Positions 37,435 through 45,745 of a DNA stretch of 64,000 nucleotides are shown here, in pieces. Position 1 is the first letter of the stretch, and every line of letters begins with the position of its first letter. Source of the DNA: Chloroflexota bacterium (GTDB lineage Bacteria; Chloroflexota; Dehalococcoidia; Lucifugimonadales; Lucifugimonadaceae); assembly GCA_002730555.1 (NCBI GenBank), contig PCAM01000016.1, forward strand, positions 27,126 to 91,125, written 5' to 3'. The notes beneath the pieces were generated by a model. It was not told the origin of the DNA. It made no database searches and worked only from the letters and a program-made list of their open reading frames with translations. The position numbers and the translations under genes were made by a program.

Positions 37435-38112
37435 ATGGCCGATTTCTTCTTTATTCGACACGGAGAATCCGAGTCGAACGTTGCTCCGGGTCTTGCCGCG
37501 GGAGTGAATTTTGATGCACCTCTGACCGACCGCGGACACAGGCAGGCGGTCGCGGTCGGCGAGCGGCTCGCTGCAGAGGGGCGATCCTTTGACCGGATCT
37601 ACTCGTCGACCATGATCCGCGCCGTTCAGACGACGCAGGGGATGCTCCAGGGGATGGGGATCGGCGGCACGGCGTTCGAGCAGTCAGGGGACATCATCGA
37701 GCGGCAGGTGCCGGAGTGGCGCGGACGGCCGGTTGCGGAGGTCCACACGCCGGATGTGAAACTGCTAATGGCGGAGAACGGCAAGTGGTTCAAGCCGGGC
37801 GATGGCGAATCGCACCGTGCGGTGGAGCGCCGCTTCTCCAACTGGATCGAGGATGAACTGCTGTTCAACGACGATTTTGTGGGAGGGCCGGGACGACAAA
37901 GAATCGCCATCGTCAGCCACGGCCTGGCGCTCCAGTGCCTGTTCCATTACATCATGGGCTTCAACGACGGTCTGATCGGCCGGTTCCCGCTCAATAACAC
38001 CTCGATATCACGATTCCGCTTCACCCCGCTCGGCTGGTTTCCGGTTTCGATCAACGACGCCACGCACACCGAGGCTCTGGGCGACATCCTGCGCGAGGGC
38101 GGGCGCGGCTAG
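37435..38112 (+). CDS. Histidine phosphatase family protein
   Basis: 225 residues of the phosphoglycerate-mutase-like superfamily. The catalytic RHG triad is at residues 8-10 (FFIRHGESESN). PLTDRGHRQAVAVGERL and YSSTMIRAVQTTQGM supply the second arginine and the substrate pocket, and AIVSHGLALQCLFHYI gives the second catalytic histidine. Substrate is unknown; it may be a small phosphorylated metabolite. ATG 37435 lies where similarity begins. TTG 37417 is in frame close behind a GGGAGGA site, so the exact start is unsure. Confidence 0.85.
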   Translation: MADFFFIRHGESESNVAPGLAAGVNFDAPLTDRGHRQAVAVGERLAAEGRSFDRIYSSTMIRAVQTTQGMLQGMGIGGTAFEQSGDIIERQVPEWRGRPVAEVHTPDVKLLMAENGKWFKPGDGESHRAVERRFSNWIEDELLFNDDFVGGPGRQRIAIVSHGLALQCLFHYIMGFNDGLIGRFPLNNTSISRFRFTPLGWFPVSINDATHTEALGDILREGGRG

Positions 38113-38127
38113 AACTTCATCCACATC

Positions 38128-38182
38128 GTAGGGGCGGGGCTTGCTCCGCCCGTGCGGCGGGGCGATGCCAATCGACCCCTAC
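38128..38182. repeat. Dispersed GGGGCG palindromic repeat
   Basis: GTAGGGGCGGGGC at the left is matched by CGACCCCTAC at the right with internal CCGCCC and GGCGGGGCG. It sits between convergent genes. Confidence 0.55.
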
Positions 38183-38337
38183 GACCGGTTCGGGATACAA
38201 CGGCAAGAACGTATTGCCCTACACCGGTGCCTGACAGCGGTTGGCATTTGTTCGCGCCATACGAGGGTCTCCCTCACCCCTGGTCTACGCGGGCCTATCC
38301 CGTTGGGAGAGGAGGCTCACATGGCACGACACCGCCC

Positions 38338-39468
38338 CTAAACGTCCGCCACACCACCGTCTAATGCGTCCCATGATCCGCCGTTGAAGTCCCTGTCGGG
38401 ATACGGCCGGCTGGCAATCACGTCTTCGTCTAGATCGACGCCCAGACCGGGGGCCGTCGGCAACTCAAAGTAGCCGTCTTTGATCACGAGCGGGTTCTTC
38501 TGGACGATGTCATGCCAGGGCATGTCACGGGCCGTCTCGAGGATCAGGAAATTGGGAGCGGAGGCGCAGACGTGGAGCGACGCAGCGACGGACAAAGGGC
38601 CGGCAGGATCGTGTGGAGCAAATTTGATGTACTCGGTCTCCGCCATGGCGGCGATCCGGCGCAACTCTGAGATTCCGCCGGCGTGGCAGATATCGGGCTG
38701 AACCACATCGACGAGCCGCCGATTGATCAGTTCCTTGAACCCCCACCTGAAGAACAGACGCTCTCCGGTTGCCAGGTCGGTTCGCAGGTTGGCGTTGCGT
38801 AGCGTCTGCAGGGTGTCCAGGTTGTCCGGCGCCGTTGGTTCTTCAAAGAAGAGCACGTCGAACTCTTGCACGGCCTCGATCTGCTTGATGGCCACAGTCG
38901 GGCGTGAGCGGCCGTGGTTGTCGATCATGATCTCGCCGTCGGGGCCAAGCTTCTCCCGCATATCCCTGATCTTTTCGCGCAGCGCCTCGACAACGTCCTT
39001 CTCACGAAACGAGCTTTCACCCGTCTGCCACCCCCCGCACTTGTACGCTGTGAAACCTGCGGTCGGGTCCTGCGAAGCCGGGTCGGGCCGGAGGTCCTCC
39101 CAGTGCCCGTAAGCGCGCACCCGATCTCTAACCTGCCCGCCCAGCAGCTTGTACACGGGCTGGTTGTAGATCTTGCCGGTCACGTCCCAGAGCGCCTGGT
39201 CGATGCCGCTGATGGCGGAGCCCAGGATCACGCCGGCGCGCCAGAAAAAGTGGCGGTACATGATCTGCCAGTTACGTTCGATCTCGGTCGGATCACGCCC
39301 GACAAGCGCCTTCTCCAGGACGTGGACCGATTCTTCAACCGCCCGCTCGTGCCGTTCCAACGTGGCCTCGCCCCAACCGTGAACGCCCTCGTCCGTCATC
39401 ACCTTCACGAACAACCAGTTGCGGCCGCCACCCTCCATCTTGAACGTCTTGATCTCGGTGATCTTCAT
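38338..39468 (-). CDS. Enolase-superfamily acid-sugar dehydratase (galactonate/mannonate dehydratase-like)
   Basis: 376 residues. A capping domain (1-~125) is followed by the TIM barrel. Metal ligands follow the superfamily order: Asp in MIDNHGRSRP, Glu in FFEEPTAPDN, Glu in ATGERLFFRW. The second half shows VQPDICHAGGISE and the catalytic His in FAPHDPAGPL. The DNHG and PHDP motifs place it near galactonate/gluconate/mannonate dehydratases that dehydrate aldonates to 2-keto-3-deoxy sugars; exact substrate is not assigned. ATG 39468 gives the canonical MKITEIKTF start. A paralogue with different catalytic motifs is at 41198. Confidence 0.87.
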   Translation of the reverse strand: MKITEIKTFKMEGGGRNWLFVKVMTDEGVHGWGEATLERHERAVEESVHVLEKALVGRDPTEIERNWQIMYRHFFWRAGVILGSAISGIDQALWDVTGKIYNQPVYKLLGGQVRDRVRAYGHWEDLRPDPASQDPTAGFTAYKCGGWQTGESSFREKDVVEALREKIRDMREKLGPDGEIMIDNHGRSRPTVAIKQIEAVQEFDVLFFEEPTAPDNLDTLQTLRNANLRTDLATGERLFFRWGFKELINRRLVDVVQPDICHAGGISELRRIAAMAETEYIKFAPHDPAGPLSVAASLHVCASAPNFLILETARDMPWHDIVQKNPLVIKDGYFELPTAPGLGVDLDEDVIASRPYPDRDFNGGSWDALDGGVADV

Positions 39469-39626
39469 GTGCGGGTCCGATCTTTCGTTGCCTGATAGTT
39501 TACGAGTCGATCCACGGGACCCGGTGAAAGCGGGCTCCCGGCCATGTTGAAGTCTGGTCTACCGATGTTGTGCGTTCATATCCTGCTCGGCTCCCCCGGC
39601 CAGAATCCGATCGACCTGTATGCCGA

Positions 39627-40358
39627 CTACGCGCCGTTCCCGTTGATCGCCTGGTACGACCGCGGTGACTGGATACGGACCCAGGCGTCGGATTCAAGCG
39701 ACCGGACCAGATCTTCGTCTGTGCCTAGCGTTTCCGCTACCACCTCCGGCGTCAGAGCGCGGCCGTCCCGGACGCCGAGCCTGAGTTCCATCACCTCACG
39801 TTCGCGCTCATCGATCGACGCCAGCGCGGCATTTATGAATGCGATCGCTGCGCCCGCCGGGATGCTACGCGAGTGGCCGTCGGCGGCACGAAACAATCGG
39901 TCCATGGTCTTGGTGCGTCCCATCATCAAGAGGCGTGTGGACGCGGCCAGTTTCGGCCCGGGATCACCACCCCCCAGCGCCGGTATCTGTGCCCGTGCAA
40001 CGGACTCCAGGCAGAGCCATCCGGGCCGTTCACGGGACTGCCTGAGGCCGATAACTCCGAGCTCCCAGGCATCCGGGTCGTCACTCTCCAGGAGGCCGCG
40101 CAAAACAGCGATGGCGTTGCGGTTGTTCAGATCTCCCAGGGCGATCGCAGCGCGCGATCTGGCACCCGGGTCCGGGTCATCTAACTCGCGCTCCAGTCGG
40201 GTGACGCGCGCCGACGTGTCGGACCCGAGAGCGCGCGCTACCCGCAACAGGTGCGCCCCTTCGCCTTCGGAAACCGCTGCGCCCAGGGCTGCGATGTCGT
40301 CTCCGGATCTCGGCGGGCACCGGAAACCGCCTGCGGGCGTCTCTTCAGATTCGGCCAA
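39627..40358 (-). CDS. HEAT-repeat protein fused to a sigma-70 region 4-like domain
   Basis: 243 residues. Residues ~54-112 form HEAT/PBS-type helical repeats (DDPDPGARSRAAIALGDL, NAIAVLRGLLESDDPDAWELGVIGL). Residues ~181-232 align by eye with region 4 of the RpoD encoded in this window: SIDEREREVMELRLGVRDGRALTPEVVAETLGTDEDLVRSLE against [27 protein letters not shown]...[10 protein letters not shown]. The DNA-recognition helix is altered ([16 protein letters not shown] becomes DEDLVRSLESDAWVRI), losing its basic residues, so DNA binding may be replaced by protein binding. No region 2 is present. The TTG start has a weak ribosome site. It could be a sigma/core-binding regulator. Confidence 0.7.
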   Translation of the reverse strand: MAESEETPAGGFRCPPRSGDDIAALGAAVSEGEGAHLLRVARALGSDTSARVTRLERELDDPDPGARSRAAIALGDLNNRNAIAVLRGLLESDDPDAWELGVIGLRQSRERPGWLCLESVARAQIPALGGGDPGPKLAASTRLLMMGRTKTMDRLFRAADGHSRSIPAGAAIAFINAALASIDEREREVMELRLGVRDGRALTPEVVAETLGTDEDLVRSLESDAWVRIQSPRSYQAINGNGA

Positions 40359-40796
40359 TTAGCTATCGTCCTCGTTCCCGAAATCTCAGGGAAATCACCG
40401 TTGCCACGCAGACAGCACGGGTTTGCGACGCTTAAATTCGTTCGTGGAGATCGGCGCCGAATATTAGCACGGCACCAGCGAAATCGACGCCGCCGCCTGG
40501 CCTGCGTTCTCGCCCCTCCACGTCCCCTTCGGACCAGGGCCGACCCGGCGACGCGGGATACGTCCAGATTTAAGTGCCAGGCGTATGACCTCCCGACAGC
40601 CCCTGGCAAAGGCCGGGTACGCGATCGCTGGTGTTGTCACCGGCGTGTTCTGTGAAACCTCCGAAACAAAAATGTAACGTATCAGTCATTCGGTCGTAAC
40701 ACTCGCGCGCTTACATTTATGGAGAGGGCGATGGCTGTGGAAGGGCTAAATATCAACAAGTTGGCGGGCGCAGGTCTCGCCTAGACAGGAATCCCG
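40359..40796. other. Non-coding region with a possible very short ORF
   Basis: No firm gene. A 21-codon frame at 40719-40784 (MERAMAVEGLNINKLAGAGLA), with GGAGAGG before an internal ATG at 40731, ends 12 bp before the next gene and could be a leader peptide. Evidence is weak. Confidence 0.35.
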
Positions 40797-41078
40797 GTGG
40801 AACGCGCAAAAGCTTCGGTCGAAGAGATAAGACGGCGAGTGGCAGATCTGGCGAACGTCTTCCTCCCGGACGGACTCAATCCGTTCGTAGACGTTTTCGT
40901 CCGGGTACGGGCCAGGCGTGAGATGCGAACGCTGATCGACGATACGGCGATCGAATGGGCCCGGAATACGCCCGGCCAGTTGATAGAGATGTTGTTTTAC
41001 GGGGACATCCGTTCCGTGCGCAAAGTTATCGGGATTTACGGCAAGAAGACAGCCGCCGTTCCGATCGCCGAAAGGTGA
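40797..41078 (+). CDS. Hypothetical small protein
   Basis: 93 residues from GTG 40797. Charged and helical: ERAKASVEEIRRRVADLANVFLPDGLNPFVDVFVRVRARREMRTLIDDTAIEW, then GQLIEMLFYGDIRSVRKVIGIYGKK. There is no signal peptide or membrane segment. I do not recognise the family. It is followed two bases later by the perfect copy of the palindromic repeat, which may act as its terminator-like hairpin. Confidence 0.5.
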   Translation: MERAKASVEEIRRRVADLANVFLPDGLNPFVDVFVRVRARREMRTLIDDTAIEWARNTPGQLIEMLFYGDIRSVRKVIGIYGKKTAAVPIAER

Positions 41079-41080
41079 GA

Positions 41081-41122
41081 CGACACGGTAGGGGCGTATT
41101 GCCATACGCCCCTACCGTGTCG
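41081..41122. repeat. Dispersed GGGGCG palindromic repeat, perfect copy
   Basis: Two exact 19-bp arms (41081-41099 and 41104-41122) around TGCC; the core is GGTAGGGGCGTAT / ATACGCCCCTACC. It is the best-preserved member of the family found at 4583, 4651, 30832, 38128 and 58170. Confidence 0.8.
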
Positions 41123-41197
41123 TTGCCGCGTCTAACACCGTGGTGCCGCATCCGGCCGGAGCGAGCCTCGCCCCCAGCGCGCTCCCGACAACAGGTC

Positions 41198-42388
41198 TTA
41201 GAACTCGACCTGCTCTTCTGACTCGATCTTGTCAGGATCCAGCTCCATTCCCATGCCGGGTTCCATAGACACGTGGACGACGCCGTTTTGCGGGACGATC
41301 GGGTCTTTCAGGAACCACTGGTGGACCGTGTTCCACTTCACCAGGTACTCCTGGATCGGTGTGAGCGTCGGCACCATGGCGCAAGAGAAATGCGCGTTCG
41401 CCTGGCTTGAGTGGCCGTGCGGGATGCACTGCAAGTCATGGATCGATGCATAGGTCGCTATCTTGACGGTCTCTGTAATCCCGCCCGCCCAGTAGATGTC
41501 CGGCTGAATGACGTCCAGTGCGCCGGCGTCGACGAATCGTTTGAAGCCCCAGCGCGTGTACTCGTGCTCGGCGCCCGAGAGCGGGATAGTCGTGCTGGCC
41601 CGGATCTCAGAGTAGGTGTCGATGCGGTCCGGCATGGCCGTCTCTTCAAGCCAGCGCGGGTGGAACTCCTCGATCTGTTCCGCCATCTGCTTCGTGTAGG
41701 TCAGGGTCCAGCTGAGCCAGCAGTCGAGCATAATGTCGTCATCCTCGCCCACCGCTTCCCGGAGCGTGCGCACCAGTTCCACGTTCTTCTTGAATCCCTC
41801 CGGCCCATCCATCGGCCCGTGGCGGAAGAACCACTTCTGCGCCCGGTATCCCTTCGACTTGTACTCGAGTGCGCGCTCGCGGACCAGGGCCGGATCTTCC
41901 ACGTTGAAGCCGAGCATGCTGGCATATGCCGGGATCTCGGTACGTGTCGGACCGCCGAGCAGGCTGACGACGGGCGCGTTGTAGATCTTGCCGCGCAGGT
42001 CCCAGAGGGCACAGTCGATGGCGCTGATCGCCATCATCGTCTCGCCCTGGCGTCCGTGGACCGAGGCCCGGAACATCTGGTCCCAGAGCAGCTCGTTTGC
42101 GGTCGGGTCCTTACCCTCGATGATTTTGCTCAGCGACGTGGCGATTATGTAGGACTGTGCGCCGTCGATCGGCCCACCGAGACCGGTGACGCCGCCATCG
42201 GTCTCGATCTCCACAAAAGTTGAGGCCATGGCGTAGTGGTTGTCGTCGATCTTCGGCAGCCAGGCCGGGCCCCGGGCCTTGTACTCCGGGTAAATGTCGA
42301 GCGGCTGGATCAGTCGCTCCTCCCAGAACTCGCCCCGGAACTCCATCGTTCCGTGCAATTTTCGAAGTTTGATCCCCGTGATCTTCAT
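41198..42388 (-). CDS. Enolase-superfamily dehydratase, L-rhamnonate dehydratase-like
   Basis: 396 residues. The ligands follow the rhamnonate dehydratase pattern: DIMLDCWLSW (Asp), WLEETAMPD (Glu), LSGAEHEYTRWGF (Glu), VIQPDIYWAGGITE, and the catalytic histidine in IPHGHSSQANAHFS. RhmD dehydrates L-rhamnonate to 2-keto-3-deoxy-L-rhamnonate, the substrate of HpcH/HpaI-type aldolases such as that at 36086 (inference). The N-terminal capping domain includes AWLPKIDDNHYAMAS, also typical. ATG 42388 gives the MKITGIKLRKL start. Confidence 0.88.
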   Translation of the reverse strand: MKITGIKLRKLHGTMEFRGEFWEERLIQPLDIYPEYKARGPAWLPKIDDNHYAMASTFVEIETDGGVTGLGGPIDGAQSYIIATSLSKIIEGKDPTANELLWDQMFRASVHGRQGETMMAISAIDCALWDLRGKIYNAPVVSLLGGPTRTEIPAYASMLGFNVEDPALVRERALEYKSKGYRAQKWFFRHGPMDGPEGFKKNVELVRTLREAVGEDDDIMLDCWLSWTLTYTKQMAEQIEEFHPRWLEETAMPDRIDTYSEIRASTTIPLSGAEHEYTRWGFKRFVDAGALDVIQPDIYWAGGITETVKIATYASIHDLQCIPHGHSSQANAHFSCAMVPTLTPIQEYLVKWNTVHQWFLKDPIVPQNGVVHVSMEPGMGMELDPDKIESEEQVEF

Positions 42389-43132
42389 CAGGCTTTCCTC
42401 ATATTTATGGCCGAAAATCTGGATAGCTGCCGGCGTATGTCGGCCGGCCGGAGCCGATCTGAGGACGAGCGGAACGCGTCTTCAGCGCTGGGCGAAGATA
42501 CGACGGGCCGCGCGCTCGGTCAAACCCGTATTTCGTTCAGGTGATCAGTCCGGGTACTTCCTGAATTGCGGGCGCAGGTCCGGCTGCAGATCCGGGCGTA
42601 ATCAGGGCCAGGTCGGGGCGGGCTGCCCCCACTTCTACCGTTGTCACGGGCCGGTTACGTTGGATGGCGGAAGTCCTGAACGGGAACTGACCCTGCGTTG
42701 CCCGCGGGAGCGACCGGTGCCCGGTACTTCCCCCCACGGCCGACGATTCGGCTCGCCTGGCATGGTGCAAACGAATGCGGATGATCCTCGAACAGATCGG
42801 AAAATCCGCGCGTCCCCGCGTCGTTGTCGGACTGGCATCTATCGCCGACATATCGGCCGCGGGGGGAAGTAACGGGCAACTGCCGTTCAAGTGGCACGAC
42901 CCGACCACCGCAGGCAGCGAGCGCGCTATCGCCGCATTAGGCTGAGTCCCCGGGTTTGCCACCGCGCCTGAGAAAACTGAAAACCGTCGCCCTTGACGTT
43001 CCCGCATGTGGACTTATAGGCGGCGTTTCGCTTTCAGGGACCACGAGGGGCGTCGCCTTCGACGCGACAATCAACGTTCCCAGATCCCTCGGCGCGCACC
43101 CGGACGCCTGACTCTGGACCTAGAATTGAAGT
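42389..43132. other. Non-coding stretch, possibly with gene debris
   Basis: No supportable gene. A 56-codon plus frame at 42776-42946 (MRMILEQIGKSARPRVVVGLAS...) has plausible protein character but no family resemblance or clear ribosome site. The longer minus-strand frame across it looks spurious. Confidence 0.4.
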
Positions 43133-43723
43133 GTGCCGTTTCTTCTCTCCCCGCGCCTGCGCCTCTTCTGGGTTACCGCCTTGGCCCTGCTCCTTCTGTA
43201 TCCCGGCTCCACATCGGGAGATGCCGGGGCCCACGGAGGGGGCACCGAAATTTTCCGGGGGGTGGACGGGCCATTTGTGATAGCGGTGCGAATCCTGCCG
43301 CTGCAGCCCCTGGTCGGCAAGCTCCACCTAACGGTGACGGTGGACCTGCTGGAGACCGGAGAATCCGTAGGAGATGCCCGTGTGCGCGTGACCGGCCACC
43401 ACCAGAACGGGGGCGCCACGCCGCAGTTCAGCCCGGCCCTCAACGTCCCGACCGACCGCCGCTTCTACGACGCTAACTTCGATATCGAGGACGCCGGGAC
43501 CTGGGATTTTGTTGTCGAGGTCGAGACGGATGATGGCAAGGGCAGCGTGCAGGCACCCGTCTCGATAATCCGTCGGACCCGGAGCGAATCCCTGGGTGTT
43601 CCTGGGACGATGATGTTCATCCTGGTCAGCACTGCCCTGTTCGGCGGGGGCGGCTGGATCGCCTACACGGCCCGCAAGAATCATCGCAAACGCCGTGAGC
43701 GCAACCGCTCCGTTAATGCCTGA
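43133..43723 (+). CDS. Secreted FixH/YtkA-like domain protein with C-terminal membrane anchor
   Basis: 196 residues. Signal peptide (LFWVTALALLLLYPGSTSGDAGA), then a beta-sandwich domain (about 40-150): KLHLTVTVDLLETGESVGDARVRVTGHH...YDANFDIEDAGTWDFVVEVETDDGKGS. This resembles FixH/YtkA-type extracytoplasmic domains. One membrane helix (TMMFILVSTALFGGGGWIAYTA) and a basic tail follow. A role in metal handling is possible by family analogy but no metal-binding cluster is seen beyond His-rich GHHQNGG. The start is GTG 43133 without a strong ribosome site. Confidence 0.65.
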   Translation: MPFLLSPRLRLFWVTALALLLLYPGSTSGDAGAHGGGTEIFRGVDGPFVIAVRILPLQPLVGKLHLTVTVDLLETGESVGDARVRVTGHHQNGGATPQFSPALNVPTDRRFYDANFDIEDAGTWDFVVEVETDDGKGSVQAPVSIIRRTRSESLGVPGTMMFILVSTALFGGGGWIAYTARKNHRKRRERNRSVNA

Positions 43724-43739
43724 CGCCGGTCGAGGGTGT

Positions 43740-44555
43740 TTAAACGAGAAGGCGCCGCCGCAAGAGTCGCGTGGCTATCGGGTAGAACACCAGCGCGGCC
43801 ACGATGAGATACAGCATCGACCAGAGCAAACTCAGGTGCAGATCGCCGGTGGATAGCGCGCGCGCTATCCGGACCGGGTGCGTGAGCGGCAGCGACCATG
43901 CGATCGGCTGAACCCAGTGCGGCAGCGTGCTTATCGGGAAGAAAGTACCGCTGAAGAAGAACAACGGCGTGCCGACCATCGTGAATACAAGGGTCAGCAT
44001 GTGAGTCGATGGCGCTATCGCCGCCGCTATCAGGCCGAACCCGCCGAACATGAATCCCGTTAGCACGCCGATGCCGAGGACTCCAATGGCCCAGGGCGAT
44101 TCAACAAGACCTGTGAACGCAGCAAACGCGAGCACCGCCGCCGTGGTCATGAGCGCCCGTGTCGCCCCCCAGCTGATCTCCCCGAGCGCCAGTTCCCGCA
44201 TGGACACCGGCGCGGCGAGGATGCTGTCGTAGATACGGTTGGTCTGGAGCCTGCGGAATGCACCCCATGAGCACTCGAACAGGGAATGCCACATGGCGTT
44301 GCCCACGACGATGCCGGGGGCGACGAACACGGCGTACTCAACACCGTCGTCCCCGGTCTCCACGACGCCGACGAGTTTGCCGATGCCGAAAGCCACGGCC
44401 GCCAGGATAAAAACCGGCTCCAGCAGGATGCCGGTCATCTCGATCATCCAGCCGCTCTTGAAGGCCGTGTAGTGCCGCAACCAGACCCCGAAGACGCCGC
44501 GCAGCCGGAAGTCGATCCTGCTCGGATCACGCCGCTCGGCCAGCATTTCAATCAT
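43740..44555 (-). CDS. ABC-2 type transporter permease
   Basis: 271 residues with six membrane segments. The N-terminal WLRHYTAFKSGWMIEMTGILLEPVFIL and central RLQTNRIYDSILAAPVSMRELALGEISWGATRAL are typical of the DrrB/NodJ-type export permeases. The C-terminal segment PHWVQPIAWSLPLTHPVRIARAL is also the family signature. It overlaps the upstream ATPase gene by eight bases, so the two are translated together as a half-exporter pair. The substrate is unknown (drug, lipid or polysaccharide). Confidence 0.9.
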   Translation of the reverse strand: MIEMLAERRDPSRIDFRLRGVFGVWLRHYTAFKSGWMIEMTGILLEPVFILAAVAFGIGKLVGVVETGDDGVEYAVFVAPGIVVGNAMWHSLFECSWGAFRRLQTNRIYDSILAAPVSMRELALGEISWGATRALMTTAAVLAFAAFTGLVESPWAIGVLGIGVLTGFMFGGFGLIAAAIAPSTHMLTLVFTMVGTPLFFFSGTFFPISTLPHWVQPIAWSLPLTHPVRIARALSTGDLHLSLLWSMLYLIVAALVFYPIATRLLRRRLLV

Positions 44556-45486
44556 CGCGCAGTCCCCTCCCCGTGAGCGACAGGAACACGTCCTCCAAAT
44601 TGGCGGAGCGGTAGGTCACCCGCGCTCCGGATATGTTCGACAGATCGACCCTCGCTCCGTTCACCCCGCGCACCACGAAGATGGCGCCTATCTCGGAGGA
44701 CTCGTGTCCGCCTTCTGCTAGCTGACGCTTCACGCTCTCACGTTGTCCGGCTTGCGGCCTGACCTGACCGACCTCGGCGCCCGCCAGCTCCTGGATCAAC
44801 TCATCCGGGGTACCGGCACCCAGGATGCGGCCCTCGTCCATTATCACGAGCCGGTCGCACAGGATCGCCGCCTCTTCCATGTAGTGCGTGGACATCACGA
44901 CGGTAACGCCGGAGTTCTTGAGGATGGCCAGCTGTTCCCAGACGCGGTTGCGGCTGCTGGGATCGAGTCCGGTTGTCGGCTCATCAAGGATGACCAGGCG
45001 CGGACGTGAGACGAAGGCCCGGGCAATTGTCAAACGTCGCCGCATGCCGCCTGAAAGGTCATCCACGGAGTCGCCGCCGCGTGATTTGAGGTCGAAGAAA
45101 TCGAGCACCTCGTCGGCCCGTCGGCGCGCGATGTCGCGGTCAAGGCCAAAGTAGAAGCCGTAAACCGTGAGGTTGTCCCGGACGCTGATGTCCGGGTCCA
45201 GGCCGTCGTGCTGCGAAACCACGCCGATGACATCCCGAATGGAGCGCGGGTTTGCAGTGGCGTCGATGGCATCGATCTCCAGCTCCCCGGCGGACACGGG
45301 GGACAGGCCGCTCATCATCCGGAGCGTGCTGGTCTTTCCGGCCCCGTTTGGGCCGAGCATGCCGAATGTCTCGCCGCGCCTGACCTCGAACGAGATCCCG
45401 TCCACGGCGGTAAATCCGCCGAACTTCTTGACGAGTCCGGCGGCACGCACCATCGGTTGATTGTCGGGGGGTTGATTGGGGGTCAC
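44548..45486 (-). CDS. ABC exporter ATP-binding protein (DrrA/NodI type)
   Basis: 312 residues. Walker A GPNGAGKT (45-52), Q-loop SQHDGLDPDISV, signature LSGGM, Walker B LVILDEPTTGLD and H-loop STHYMEEA are all intact. The ~95-residue C-terminal extension (VRPQAGQRESVKRQL...ANLEDVFLSLTGRGL) is characteristic of the DrrA/NodI group. The frame runs on upstream to 45579, but the GTG at 45486 begins the recognisable protein. It pairs with the permease at 43740. Confidence 0.92.
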   Translation of the reverse strand: MTPNQPPDNQPMVRAAGLVKKFGGFTAVDGISFEVRRGETFGMLGPNGAGKTSTLRMMSGLSPVSAGELEIDAIDATANPRSIRDVIGVVSQHDGLDPDISVRDNLTVYGFYFGLDRDIARRRADEVLDFFDLKSRGGDSVDDLSGGMRRRLTIARAFVSRPRLVILDEPTTGLDPSSRNRVWEQLAILKNSGVTVVMSTHYMEEAAILCDRLVIMDEGRILGAGTPDELIQELAGAEVGQVRPQAGQRESVKRQLAEGGHESSEIGAIFVVRGVNGARVDLSNISGARVTYRSANLEDVFLSLTGRGLRDD

Positions 45487-45745
45487 GGCAGCCCGTTCCA
45501 GGCGCGTCCGCGGGACGGGCACAGAAAATAGCGGCGGAAATCGGCGTAAGAAGTGATGATATCGCGACGACGCGCTCACAGGGTACCGTGTGGCAGCAAT
45601 TTCAAGATCGTATTGAACGGCGCTTGACCTGATATTCAGGTGGGTGCTAGGTTGCCCTCAACAAGCTCTGATTTCAGAGTGACCGGACCAGCACCGACCC
45701 AACGTATTTTGGGCGCAGTTCACGACCCACCAAGGGGGTGTCGCC

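Noticed and set aside
42537..43007. 156-residue minus-strand frame
   Set aside because: Ser/Arg/Pro-rich composition typical of a random frame in GC-rich DNA; no ribosome site or family pattern.
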